Source of the DNA: Zoogloea sp041917255
GTDB taxonomy: Bacteria; Pseudomonadota; Gammaproteobacteria; Burkholderiales; Rhodocyclaceae
Reading direction: 5' to 3'
Length of the DNA: 64,000 nt
Assembly: GCA_041917255.1 (NCBI GenBank)
Contig: JAYRYA010000007.1
Span: 1 to 64,000 of the forward strand
A program made the position numbers and the translations under genes. The notes under the pieces were generated by a model. The model did no database searches. It saw nothing but the letters and a program-made list of their open reading frames with translations, and was not told where the DNA came from. Of this stretch, positions 16,534 through 23,913 are shown one piece after another (within the stretch, counting starts at the first letter, position 1; the number at the start of each line of letters is the position of its first letter).

Positions 16534-17610
16534 TCAGGGGCGGGCGAGGGTGGCGATGCCTGGCTCGATGCCGATGGGCAGTTCGCGGCCGTCGTCGTGG
16601 GCGGCGAGCCAGTCCAGCGCGGTGGGCAGGTAACGGGTGAGGCCCTTGTAGTCGACCAGCTCGGGCGGCAGCGTGGACAGCACCCGGTGCAGGCGGGCGC
16701 CCCACTTGGGCACGCGGGCCAGCTCGTCGAGGGAGGCGAGGTAGCAGCGGATCGGGAACAGGATCGCGTTGCTGCGGGGGAGCCGCCACAGGGTCTGCAG
16801 TTCGACGCGCAGGTGCAGCTTGCGGCCGATGTTGTCCGGGGTGAGGCTGGCGCGGTCCGGGCCCCACTCGGGGTAGCTCTCGGGCGAGGTGTCGAGGCGC
16901 GGGTTGATGGTCATCGTCCAGTTGAGACGGCGCATCGGCTGGCCCAGGCGCAGCATCAGCAGAAACTTCAGCGCCCGCTCGAAGACGCCGGCCTGGTGGG
17001 CCAGGGGCACCGGGCCGTGCCACTCCATGAAGCTCATGCCCACGTCGAATTCCAGCGACCAGTCGGCCTGGGAGGTGACCATCCCGGCGTCCATGAACAG
17101 GTTGTTGTCGCGCTGGTCGCAGATGGCGAAGTCGCCCTGGGCCTGGCGGGCGATGTACTCGAAGGGCTCGCAGGGCAGGGTGTCGGGGTTGCCGAAGATG
17201 AAGCGCTGCTCGATGCCCAGCGGGCGGTTGATCCAGGTCCACCGGCTGCCGAAGTCGTCGCCTTCCTTGATGAGGGCGAAGTGGGCCGGGTAGTCGGCGG
17301 CGAGGCTCTCCATCAGTAGCTCGAGGGTGTCCCACTGGGCCAGCATCATGTGGGGCAGGGCTTGGCAGCGGCTGGGGTCGCGCTCGAGCGTGATGGCCTT
17401 GTCGCGGCATTCGGCGATGTAGTGCTCATCCACGTCGAAGGGGCGGTGGAAGACGTCGGTCGGGCCGCTGCGGGTGTGCGGCTCGATGTTGACGCTGTAC
17501 ATGTAGCGGTCTTCCGGGAAGGGGAAGGGGAAACGCAGGATCGCGGCGTCGCTGTTGCGGTAGGTGTAGTCGCCGCGGAAGGTTTCGTCGGGTTTGAAGG
17601 CGAGGGTCAT
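16534..17610 (-). CDS. Heme-dependent oxidative N-demethylase (DUF3445), dimethylamine monooxygenase component
   Basis: A 358-residue DUF3445-family protein. Members are heme-containing oxygenases that oxidatively N-demethylate secondary amines and are part of the bacterial dimethylamine monooxygenase (Dmm). Family features include VNIEPHTRSGPTDVFHRPFD, LGIEQRFIFGNPDTLPCEPF, DAGMVTSQADWSLEFDVG, WTMTINPRLDT and LHLRVELQTLWRLPRSNAIL. The ATG at 17610 is preceded by GGAGA at a good distance; a longer upstream frame was rejected. It lies between a 2Fe-2S reductase and a flavin monooxygenase gene, as expected for an electron-fed heme oxygenase converting dimethylamine to methylamine plus formaldehyde. 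Confidence 0.85.
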   Translation of the reverse strand: MTLAFKPDETFRGDYTYRNSDAAILRFPFPFPEDRYMYSVNIEPHTRSGPTDVFHRPFDVDEHYIAECRDKAITLERDPSRCQALPHMMLAQWDTLELLMESLAADYPAHFALIKEGDDFGSRWTWINRPLGIEQRFIFGNPDTLPCEPFEYIARQAQGDFAICDQRDNNLFMDAGMVTSQADWSLEFDVGMSFMEWHGPVPLAHQAGVFERALKFLLMLRLGQPMRRLNWTMTINPRLDTSPESYPEWGPDRASLTPDNIGRKLHLRVELQTLWRLPRSNAILFPIRCYLASLDELARVPKWGARLHRVLSTLPPELVDYKGLTRYLPTALDWLAAHDDGRELPIGIEPGIATLARP

Positions 17611-17630
17611 GATCGGTCTCCGGGGCAGGG

Positions 17631-18581
17631 TCACAGGTCCAGCACGAGCCGTCCCGAGCGCGCCCGCGATACGCAGGGCATGATCAGGCGGCCGCTTTCG
17701 CGCTCGGTGGGGGACAGAAAGTGGTCGCGGTGCTCGGCGTCGCCTTCGAGCAGCGGGGTGACGCACACGCCGCAGGCGCCGCCGCGGCACAGGCAGGGGG
17801 CGGCCACGCCGGCGCGCTCGATGGCTTCCAGCAGGCTCTCGTCCTCGCCCACGCTCACCTCGATGCCGGAGCGGGCGAGGAAGGCGCGGAAGGCTTCGCC
17901 ACCGCTGAGGGCCGAGCCGAAGTGCTCGCAATGCACATGGCTGTCGGGCCAGCCGGCGTCGCGGGCGGCGGCGATCACCGCGTCGTTCATGGCCGCCGGG
18001 CCGCACACGTAGAGGTGGGTGCCGGCCTGCTGGGCGGCGAGGAGGGCCGGGATGTCGAGCCGGTGGCCGTCCGCATCCCAGTGGAAGTCCGCCTTGGCGC
18101 CCGCCGGCAGCCACGGGGCGAACACCTCGCGTTCGTCGGGGCGGCAGCACACATGCAGCGCGTGGGATGCGCCGCTTTGACCGAACTCGGCCAGGTACGA
18201 CAGGAAGGGCGTGATGCCGATGCCGCCGGCGATCATCAGCTGGTGGCGGGCGGTGCGCACCGGGGGGAAGAGGTTGCCCGGCCACGCGGCCTCGACGGTG
18301 TCGCCCACCGTGAGCTGTTCGTGGATGAAGGCCGAGCCGCCGCGGGAGGCGTCGACCCGCCGCACGATGATCTCGTAGGCGTCGCGGGCGCCGGGGCGGC
18401 TGACCAGCGAGTAGGCGTTGCGGTGGGTGCGCGCCGCGGCCTTGAGGCTGAGCTGCACGTGGGCGCCGGCCGCGGCCGGGGGCAGCTTGCCGCCGTCCGC
18501 CGCCACCAGGCGCAGGTGGCGCAGGGTGGGGGCGATGGCGGTGGCCGCATCCACCCGCAGCAGGAGGGTGTCGCCGATCAT
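17631..18581 (-). CDS. PDR/VanB-family 2Fe-2S flavoprotein reductase (Dmm electron transfer)
   Basis: This 316-residue oxidoreductase has, in order, an FMN/FAD-binding barrel (RNAYSLVSRPG), an NAD(P)H domain (IAGGIGITPFLSYL; HLYVCGPAAMNDAV) and a C-terminal plant-type 2Fe-2S ferredoxin domain with C-x4-C-x2-C (CLCRGGACGVC) and a distal Cys in MPCVSRA. It passes electrons from NAD(P)H to an oxygenase. It overlaps the DmmA-like gene by 4 bp and precedes the DUF3445 heme gene by 20 bp, so the heme N-demethylase is its probable acceptor. Confidence 0.88.
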   Translation of the reverse strand: MIGDTLLLRVDAATAIAPTLRHLRLVAADGGKLPPAAAGAHVQLSLKAAARTHRNAYSLVSRPGARDAYEIIVRRVDASRGGSAFIHEQLTVGDTVEAAWPGNLFPPVRTARHQLMIAGGIGITPFLSYLAEFGQSGASHALHVCCRPDEREVFAPWLPAGAKADFHWDADGHRLDIPALLAAQQAGTHLYVCGPAAMNDAVIAAARDAGWPDSHVHCEHFGSALSGGEAFRAFLARSGIEVSVGEDESLLEAIERAGVAAPCLCRGGACGVCVTPLLEGDAEHRDHFLSPTERESGRLIMPCVSRARSGRLVLDL

Positions 18582-19162
18582 GCGAAGACCTCCTCGCAGG
18601 CGGGCACCTGGCCGGGCACCTCGGCATCCACCATCACGCCCATGAAGGCGCCCAGGCGGCGGGAGAAGTGGTCGCGCACCAGCAGGTGGCGGCCGCAGCC
18701 GGCGCAGTCGGCGATCTGGGTGGTCACGTCGTCGGTGATGCTGTGGCAGTGGGTGCACCACACCCGGCGGCGCAGGCTGCCGGCGTGGTGGAGCTGGATC
18801 TGCCCACTGGCGAAGCCCACGTGGCCGGCGGCCTCGGCCACGCGCCACAGGAAGGGCTCGGTGCCGCTCACGTACAGGCGGTCGCCGATGCCGAAGCCGC
18901 GGCTGGCGCAGGAGAGGCTGTCCTCCACGTCGGCCAGGCTGCCGAGCCGCCACAGCCGGCCCGGGTGGGCGCCCACGTCCTGCGGGCCGCCCACGAGCCA
19001 GGTGTGGAGCCGCGGCGCCACCGGTCCGAAAGCGCTGGCGAGGGCGGCGAGGGTGGCCGGGGTGAGGGTTTCGCCCTCAACCACCAGCAGGTGGCCGCTG
19101 GCGGCGGGCTCGGGGGCCAGATCGCGGTAGACCGGGCGGCTCTTGATGTCGGAGATCATCAT
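18578..19162 (-). CDS. dmmA: DmmA-family subunit of dimethylamine monooxygenase
   Basis: This 194-residue protein resembles the small DmmA-family subunit of dimethylamine monooxygenases. The N-terminal half has no known catalytic motif. The C-terminal half has two CxxC knuckles (C136/C139 in WCTHCH and C153/C156 in DCAGCG), a rubredoxin-like metal site, followed by LLVRDHFSRRLGAFMGV. Its place directly before the reductase and heme oxygenase matches dmm gene clusters. An alternative start one codon downstream exists. Confidence 0.78.
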   Translation of the reverse strand: MMISDIKSRPVYRDLAPEPAASGHLLVVEGETLTPATLAALASAFGPVAPRLHTWLVGGPQDVGAHPGRLWRLGSLADVEDSLSCASRGFGIGDRLYVSGTEPFLWRVAEAAGHVGFASGQIQLHHAGSLRRRVWCTHCHSITDDVTTQIADCAGCGRHLLVRDHFSRRLGAFMGVMVDAEVPGQVPACEEVFA

Positions 19163-19175
19163 GGCGGCGGCCTCC

Positions 19176-20864
19176 TCAGACCACGGCCACGGCGTGGGCG
19201 ATGGCGATCACCGCCGCGCCACCCACCAGGGTGAGCCAGGGGAGGATGCCGGCGCGGGTGCCGACGCCCGATTCGCTGCCCAGGTGCATGTCTTCCAGCA
19301 TCGCCGCCGGGAACTGGCCCTTATCGACGATGTAGTGGCGGTAGAAGAACACCGGCAGGATCATCGCCGCCGCCAGCAGGCCGGTGGCCAGGGTGCCGGC
19401 GCCCCAGATGTCGGCGCCCATGCCCATCAGCGCCAGATTGACGAAGGCCAGCACGGTGCCCACGGCGATCAGCCACGTCGGGGCGCGGTAGGGGCGCGGC
19501 CAGCGCGGGCGGTCGATGCGGTGGATCCAGGCGGCGTTGAGGTTGAGGAAGTTGAAGAGGATGTAGCAGACGTTGGAGATGGCCAGCACGAACACGTAGT
19601 CGGACATCAGCAGCAGGAGCAGGTTGAAGCCCAGATCCGTCCACATCGCCGCGGTGGGGGCGCCGTTGCCATTGACGTTGGAGAGGTACTTGGGCAGCCA
19701 GCCATCCACCGAGGCCTGGTAGAGGGTGCGCGACGAGCCGGCCATGGAGGTCATGATCGACAGCACCAGGGCCAGCACCAGCATGGCCATCAGCACGTGC
19801 TCGACCAGCGGGCCGCCGCCCAGCATGTGGGCCATGGCCTGGGCCACGCCCATGCCGCTGTAGATGTCCGGCGACAGGATGCCGTCGTATACCGCCGGGG
19901 TGACCACGTTGCCGGCGGCATCCAGCACCGCCGGGGTGACCAGCTGGCCCAGGCCCAGGCTGCCCTGGAAGGCGAGGGGCACCACCGTGAACACGAAGAT
20001 GCACAACAGGCCCGAGTACAGGATGGCCTTGAAGGTGTCGGAGCGCGGGTTGCGGAACTCGCGGGTGTAGCACACCGCCGTCTCGAAGCCGTAGGTGGAC
20101 CACGCCGCCATGAACAGCCCGCCGGCGATCAGGGTGAAGCCGGCCATGTCCCAGGCGCCGTCGATCACCGCCCCGCTGGCGTCCTTGGCGAGGGGGTAGA
20201 GCGGCGCCAGGTTGGCGCCCGGCACGTCACCGGAAACCAGCGGCCACAGGCCGATCAGCATCAGCGGGGCGAGGGCGGCGACGCCCAGCACCATCTGCAT
20301 GCGCGCCGCCTGCAGGATGCCCCGGTGCTGGATCGCGAAGGCCGCCAGCAGCACCGCAGCGCCCACCACGAAGGTGGCGTTCACCCGCAGCGCCAGGCCG
20401 CCCTTGATGAAGCCCAGGTCCATCAGGGTGATCTGCCAGGTGTTGATGGCGGCGTCCGGCGCGAACAGGATCGACAGGATGTAGCCCGCCGCCAGCCCCG
20501 AGCCGATCGCCAGCACCGGCGACCACGCCAGCCAGTTACACCACACCGACAGCGGCGCCAGCATCTTGCTGTAACGCACCCAGGCCACCGCCCCATACAC
20601 CGACGCGCCGCCCGACTTGTGGGGGAACAGCCCGGCGATCTCGGCGTAGGTGAAGGACTGCAGGAAGCCGAAGGCGATGGAGATGATCCACACCGCCCAC
20701 GACGGCTTGCCCACCGTGGCGGCGATGGAGCCGATGGAGAAAAGCACCAGCGCCGGCACGCCGCTGGCCACCCAGAAGGCGCCGGCCCAGCCTATCCGGC
20801 GGTGGAGCGTCGCGCCGCCACCCTCGATGCCGCCCGATACGGCATCCACTGTCGTCGTGTTCAT
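19176..20864 (-). CDS. APC-family amino acid/amine permease
   Basis: A 562-residue APC-superfamily transporter with about twelve to fourteen TM segments. The first helices carry IGWAGAFWVASGVPALVLFS and FTYAEIAGLFPHKSGGASVY, the latter typical of APC permeases. FETAVCYTREFRNPRSDTFK lies in a mid-protein loop. GAGGAG lies 9 nt before the ATG. It is first in the amine operon, 13 bp before dmmA, so it probably imports the methylated amine substrate (inference from context; the APC family handles amino acids and amines). Confidence 0.85.
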   Translation of the reverse strand: MNTTTVDAVSGGIEGGGATLHRRIGWAGAFWVASGVPALVLFSIGSIAATVGKPSWAVWIISIAFGFLQSFTYAEIAGLFPHKSGGASVYGAVAWVRYSKMLAPLSVWCNWLAWSPVLAIGSGLAAGYILSILFAPDAAINTWQITLMDLGFIKGGLALRVNATFVVGAAVLLAAFAIQHRGILQAARMQMVLGVAALAPLMLIGLWPLVSGDVPGANLAPLYPLAKDASGAVIDGAWDMAGFTLIAGGLFMAAWSTYGFETAVCYTREFRNPRSDTFKAILYSGLLCIFVFTVVPLAFQGSLGLGQLVTPAVLDAAGNVVTPAVYDGILSPDIYSGMGVAQAMAHMLGGGPLVEHVLMAMLVLALVLSIMTSMAGSSRTLYQASVDGWLPKYLSNVNGNGAPTAAMWTDLGFNLLLLLMSDYVFVLAISNVCYILFNFLNLNAAWIHRIDRPRWPRPYRAPTWLIAVGTVLAFVNLALMGMGADIWGAGTLATGLLAAAMILPVFFYRHYIVDKGQFPAAMLEDMHLGSESGVGTRAGILPWLTLVGGAAVIAIAHAVAVV

Positions 20865-21040
20865 CTGCGTACTCCTCGAAAGTCGAAAAAGTCACACCGC
20901 AATCCGTGCGATACAGCTGCACTCTCGGCTTCGTTGGTGCACTGAACAATTCGACTTTGGGAGTAGGTCGGAGGGGGAATTGAGGATCACCGCGCGCGGG
21001 CGTGAAATGGCATCACCCCAACACCGACAGAGGCATGACC
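20865..21040. promoter_or_regulatory. Divergent promoter region, amine operon / porin
   Basis: This 176-bp gap separates the permease-led operon from the divergent porin gene and must contain both promoters. It has a perfect 9-bp inverted repeat, AAAGTCGAA at 20879-20887 and TTCGACTTT at 20950-20958, 62 bp apart. No dedicated regulator gene is adjacent and no consensus sigma-54 site was found. Confidence 0.45.
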
Positions 21041-21895
21041 ATGAAAACCACGACCCCGAAAGCCCTGCGCCTGGCCCTTCTGCTGGGCCTGCCGGCGCTT
21101 GCCGCGCCAGCCTTCGCCGAGGATGCGCCGGCCCCCGCCCCGGCGCTCACCAGCAACGTCGGCATCGTGTCGGAGTACGTCTTCCGCGGCATCCGCCAGA
21201 CCTGGGGCAACCCGGCGCTGCAGGGCGGTGTGGATTACGCCCACGAGAGCGGCTTCTACGCTGGCGCATGGCTGTCCAACACCAGTGCGAACCTGTACGC
21301 CAACGCCAACATCGAGGTGGATCTGTACGGCGGCTACCGGGGCGCGGTGGATGACTTCAGCTACGACGTGGGCGTGCTGCAGTTCCTCTTCCCCGGCGCC
21401 AACTACGACAAGATCACCCCCGCCGGCAGCTACGCCAGCAAGCGCTACAACTCCACCGAGCTGTACCTTTCGGGCACCTGGAAGTGGCTCAACGTGAAGT
21501 ACTCGCGGGCCATGACCGACGTGGGCTACTTCGGCTTCAACAACAACAACGCCGGCCCCGGCGCCTTTCCCGGCAATCCCGGCGCGGGGGTGAGCGGAAG
21601 CGACACCTCGGGCTCGTGGTACATCGAGGCCAACGCCAGCTACGAATTCCTGCCCGGCTGGACCGGCTCCCTCCACGCCGGCCGGCAGACCATCACCCAC
21701 TCCAGCGGCCTCAGCTACTCCGACTACAAGGCCGGCGTGACCAAGACGATGGATGGCGGCTGGGTGTTGGGCCTTGCCTACACCACCACCGTGGGCACCG
21801 ACTACTGGAAGAATTACCCCAGCGTCGCCGGCAACGGCACCACCAAGGACATGGGCGCGGGCACGTGGATCGCGTCGGTGAATAGAACCTTCTGA
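21041..21895 (+). CDS. TorF-family putative porin (TIGR02001-like)
   Basis: A 284-residue outer-membrane beta-barrel of the TorF/Gcw_chp family. A signal peptide ends at APAFA|ED. The mature start, SNVGIVSEYVFRGIRQTWGN, is the family hallmark, followed by repeated amphipathic strands and a C-terminal aromatic residue (ASVNRTF), the sorting signal for outer-membrane proteins. The ATG at 21041 is 7 nt after AGAGG; an ATG two codons earlier is too close to it. Being divergent from the amine operon, it may admit small amines or N-oxides (inference). Confidence 0.85.
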   Translation: MKTTTPKALRLALLLGLPALAAPAFAEDAPAPAPALTSNVGIVSEYVFRGIRQTWGNPALQGGVDYAHESGFYAGAWLSNTSANLYANANIEVDLYGGYRGAVDDFSYDVGVLQFLFPGANYDKITPAGSYASKRYNSTELYLSGTWKWLNVKYSRAMTDVGYFGFNNNNAGPGAFPGNPGAGVSGSDTSGSWYIEANASYEFLPGWTGSLHAGRQTITHSSGLSYSDYKAGVTKTMDGGWVLGLAYTTTVGTDYWKNYPSVAGNGTTKDMGAGTWIASVNRTF

Positions 21896-21915
21896 TCCCG
21901 CGTCAGGCAGAAATG

Positions 21916-21950
21916 CAAAAAGGCGGCCCCGGGTGCGGGTGCCGCCTTTT
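21916..21950. terminator. Convergent intrinsic terminator
   Basis: AAAAAGGCGGC...GCCGCCTTTTG forms a stem with an A run on one side and a T run on the other. It lies between the porin stop codon and the stop of the convergent phosphatase gene and can serve both. Confidence 0.75.
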
Positions 21951-21970
21951 GTCGTCGTGGTGCCGGGGGC

Positions 21971-23203
21971 TTACGCCGGGCAGTCGATCACCAGGATCGA
22001 GATGTCGTCGTGGGCCGGGGTGCCGGCGAGGTGGGTGGTGATGGCACGACGCAGGCGGGCGATCAGGTCCTCGCTGCGGGGGCTGGCGAGGCTGTGGGCG
22101 AGGCGGGCCTCGCCGAAGGCTTCGCCGTGGGGGGCGGTGGCCTCGACGACGCCGTCGGAGAGCATCACCAGCCGGGCAGGCTCGGTCCAGCTGAAGCGCT
22201 CGAAGGCGCGGATGCCGTCTGCGTCGCGGGTCACACCCAGGGGCAGGTTGCGGGATTCGAAGCGGCGCACGATGCGGCCGTCGTCGTCGACCATCTGCAC
22301 GCCGGGGATGCCGCCCACCCACACCTCGCCTTCCCGCGCGTTTTCGTCGAGGCTGACGAAGGCGGCCGCCACGAAGCGCCCGGCCGGCAGCGAGTTGGCG
22401 AGTACGAAGTTGATGGCGTCCACGATGCCGGAGAGGGGCTCGTTCTGTTCCACCAGGCGGTAGAACTCCTGCACCACCGGCAGCACGCTCACCGCGGCGG
22501 CCAGGCCGTGGCCGGTGGCATCGGCCAGCAGCGCGTGGAGCCTGCCGTCCGGCGCACGGGCGGCGAGGATCAGGTCGCCCGAGAAGTGGGTGGCGGGTAT
22601 CACCGTGTAGTGGATGCCGGCCTGACGGATGAGATCGGTGCGGATCTGGTGGTCGAGGATGCGGCGGGCCATCCTGGCCTCGCGCTCGTGCTCGTCGTAG
22701 TGATGCTGGAGCAGGCTGGCCTGCTCGGCCACCTTCATCTGGATGAGCTTGCTCTCGGTGTTGTCGCGCAGGGTTTCGACCACCGCGATGAGCTTGCCGG
22801 CCTCGTCGAACACCGGGCCGGCATCCACCGCCAGATAACGCTGCATGCCCCGCCGCGGCATGGTGCACCAGTTTTCGGCGTGCACGCCGTGGGCCGGGGT
22901 GTTGGGTTCGTCGTGGGTGGTGTAGAGCTTGTCGATCAGCGACCAGTCGTTGCGCGCCACCAGATCGGCCAGGCAGGGCCGCGGGCTGTCGTAGAAGGCC
23001 CGCCAGTGATCGCTGGTGCCGATCACGTCGCGAGCCGGGATGCCGGTGAGGCGCTCGCAGGCGCGATTCCAGACGAGCACCCGCTGTTCGGCGTCGAGCA
23101 CGAAGGTGGGCACCACCAGGTGCTCCATCAGGGTGATCGCAAAATTGGTCGGGTTGGGCTGCGTGGCTTGGCTGGCGGCAGCAGGCGCGTGGAAGGTGGG
23201 CAT
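21971..23203 (-). CDS. PAS-SpoIIE (PP2C-type) serine phosphatase
   Basis: A 410-residue signalling protein. An N-terminal PAS/PAC unit (about 25-130; VVPTFVLDAEQRVLVWNRACERLTG) is followed by a short coiled coil and a C-terminal SpoIIE/PP2C phosphatase domain with SGDLILAAR, ADATGHGLAAAV and AHDDISILVID, the metal-binding aspartates and glycines of the family. Such proteins usually dephosphorylate an anti-sigma-factor antagonist in partner-switch systems. No antagonist or anti-sigma kinase gene is adjacent. Start chosen at 23203 for its GGAGA. Confidence 0.87.
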   Translation of the reverse strand: MPTFHAPAAASQATQPNPTNFAITLMEHLVVPTFVLDAEQRVLVWNRACERLTGIPARDVIGTSDHWRAFYDSPRPCLADLVARNDWSLIDKLYTTHDEPNTPAHGVHAENWCTMPRRGMQRYLAVDAGPVFDEAGKLIAVVETLRDNTESKLIQMKVAEQASLLQHHYDEHEREARMARRILDHQIRTDLIRQAGIHYTVIPATHFSGDLILAARAPDGRLHALLADATGHGLAAAVSVLPVVQEFYRLVEQNEPLSGIVDAINFVLANSLPAGRFVAAAFVSLDENAREGEVWVGGIPGVQMVDDDGRIVRRFESRNLPLGVTRDADGIRAFERFSWTEPARLVMLSDGVVEATAPHGEAFGEARLAHSLASPRSEDLIARLRRAITTHLAGTPAHDDISILVIDCPA

Positions 23204-23340
23204 CGCAGGTCTCCGGCGGAATGGGCGGCCGTGTGCCACAGGGGCACGTCCGGGCGTTAACGGCCGGTGACTGCGATATTTGAACGGCGTAGGGCGCGGC
23301 GCCCGGGCCGGGGAGGCGCCGGGCGCGGTCGGCCGGTGAA

Positions 23341-23886
23341 TCAGCCGGTGATGGCGGTCTCGATGGCGGCCACCAGCTTGTCGGCGTCGGGGGCGGTATC
23401 GGGCGAGAAGCGGCGCAGCACGGTGCCGTCACGGCCGATCAGGAACTTCTCGAAATTCCACACCACTTCGGGCGCGGCGGTCGGCTCGATCTTGTAGCCG
23501 CGCAGCATGTCTTCCATGCCTTTGCGGTCTTCGGTCTCGGGCTTGGCAGCGGTGAGGGTGGCGTACAGCGGGTGCTTGTCCGGCCCGGTGGCGACGAGCT
23601 TGCTGTACATCGGAAACTGCACGCCGAAGTTGGCGGTGCAGAAGCTGGCGATCTCGGCGTCGGTGCCCGGCTCCTGCCCGGCAAAGTCGTTGGCCGGGAA
23701 GCCCAGCACGGTGAAACCCTTGTCGGCAAAGCGCTCATGCAGCGCCTCCAGCCCTTCGTACTGCTTGGTGAGGCCGCACTTGGAGGCCACGTTGACCACC
23801 AGCAGCACCTTGCCGGCGTGCTCGGCGAGGGTGGCGGGGGTGCCGTCGATCTTGTTGAGGGGGATGGCGTAGAGGGATTGGGTCAT
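23341..23886 (-). CDS. Glutathione peroxidase (thioredoxin-fold thiol peroxidase)
   Basis: A 181-residue glutathione peroxidase-family protein reducing H2O2 or lipid peroxides in the cytoplasm. The active-site Cys37 sits in NVASKCGLTKQYEGLE, with FPANDFAGQEPG supplying the Gln and VVWNFEKFLI the Trp-Asn of the catalytic tetrad. It is a Cys rather than selenocysteine enzyme. It stands alone 27 bp downstream of the TPR-NTPase gene on the same strand. Confidence 0.93.
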   Translation of the reverse strand: MTQSLYAIPLNKIDGTPATLAEHAGKVLLVVNVASKCGLTKQYEGLEALHERFADKGFTVLGFPANDFAGQEPGTDAEIASFCTANFGVQFPMYSKLVATGPDKHPLYATLTAAKPETEDRKGMEDMLRGYKIEPTAAPEVVWNFEKFLIGRDGTVLRRFSPDTAPDADKLVAAIETAITG

Positions 23887-23913
23887 CGTTGTTGTCCTCG
23901 GTTGGGGGGGTAA

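Noticed and set aside
14655..16640. 661-codon plus-strand open frame opposite the flavoprotein and flavin reductase genes
   Set aside because: No domain or ribosome site; opposite strand holds well-supported enzymes.
20899..20920. Sigma-54-like site upstream of the amine permease
   Set aside because: The minus strand has TCGCACGGATTGC, but the GG and GC elements are not at the required spacing.
19143..20945. 600-codon plus-strand open frame opposite the permease
   Set aside because: Extremely Gln/His/Arg-rich, the mirror image of a hydrophobic transporter; no family features.
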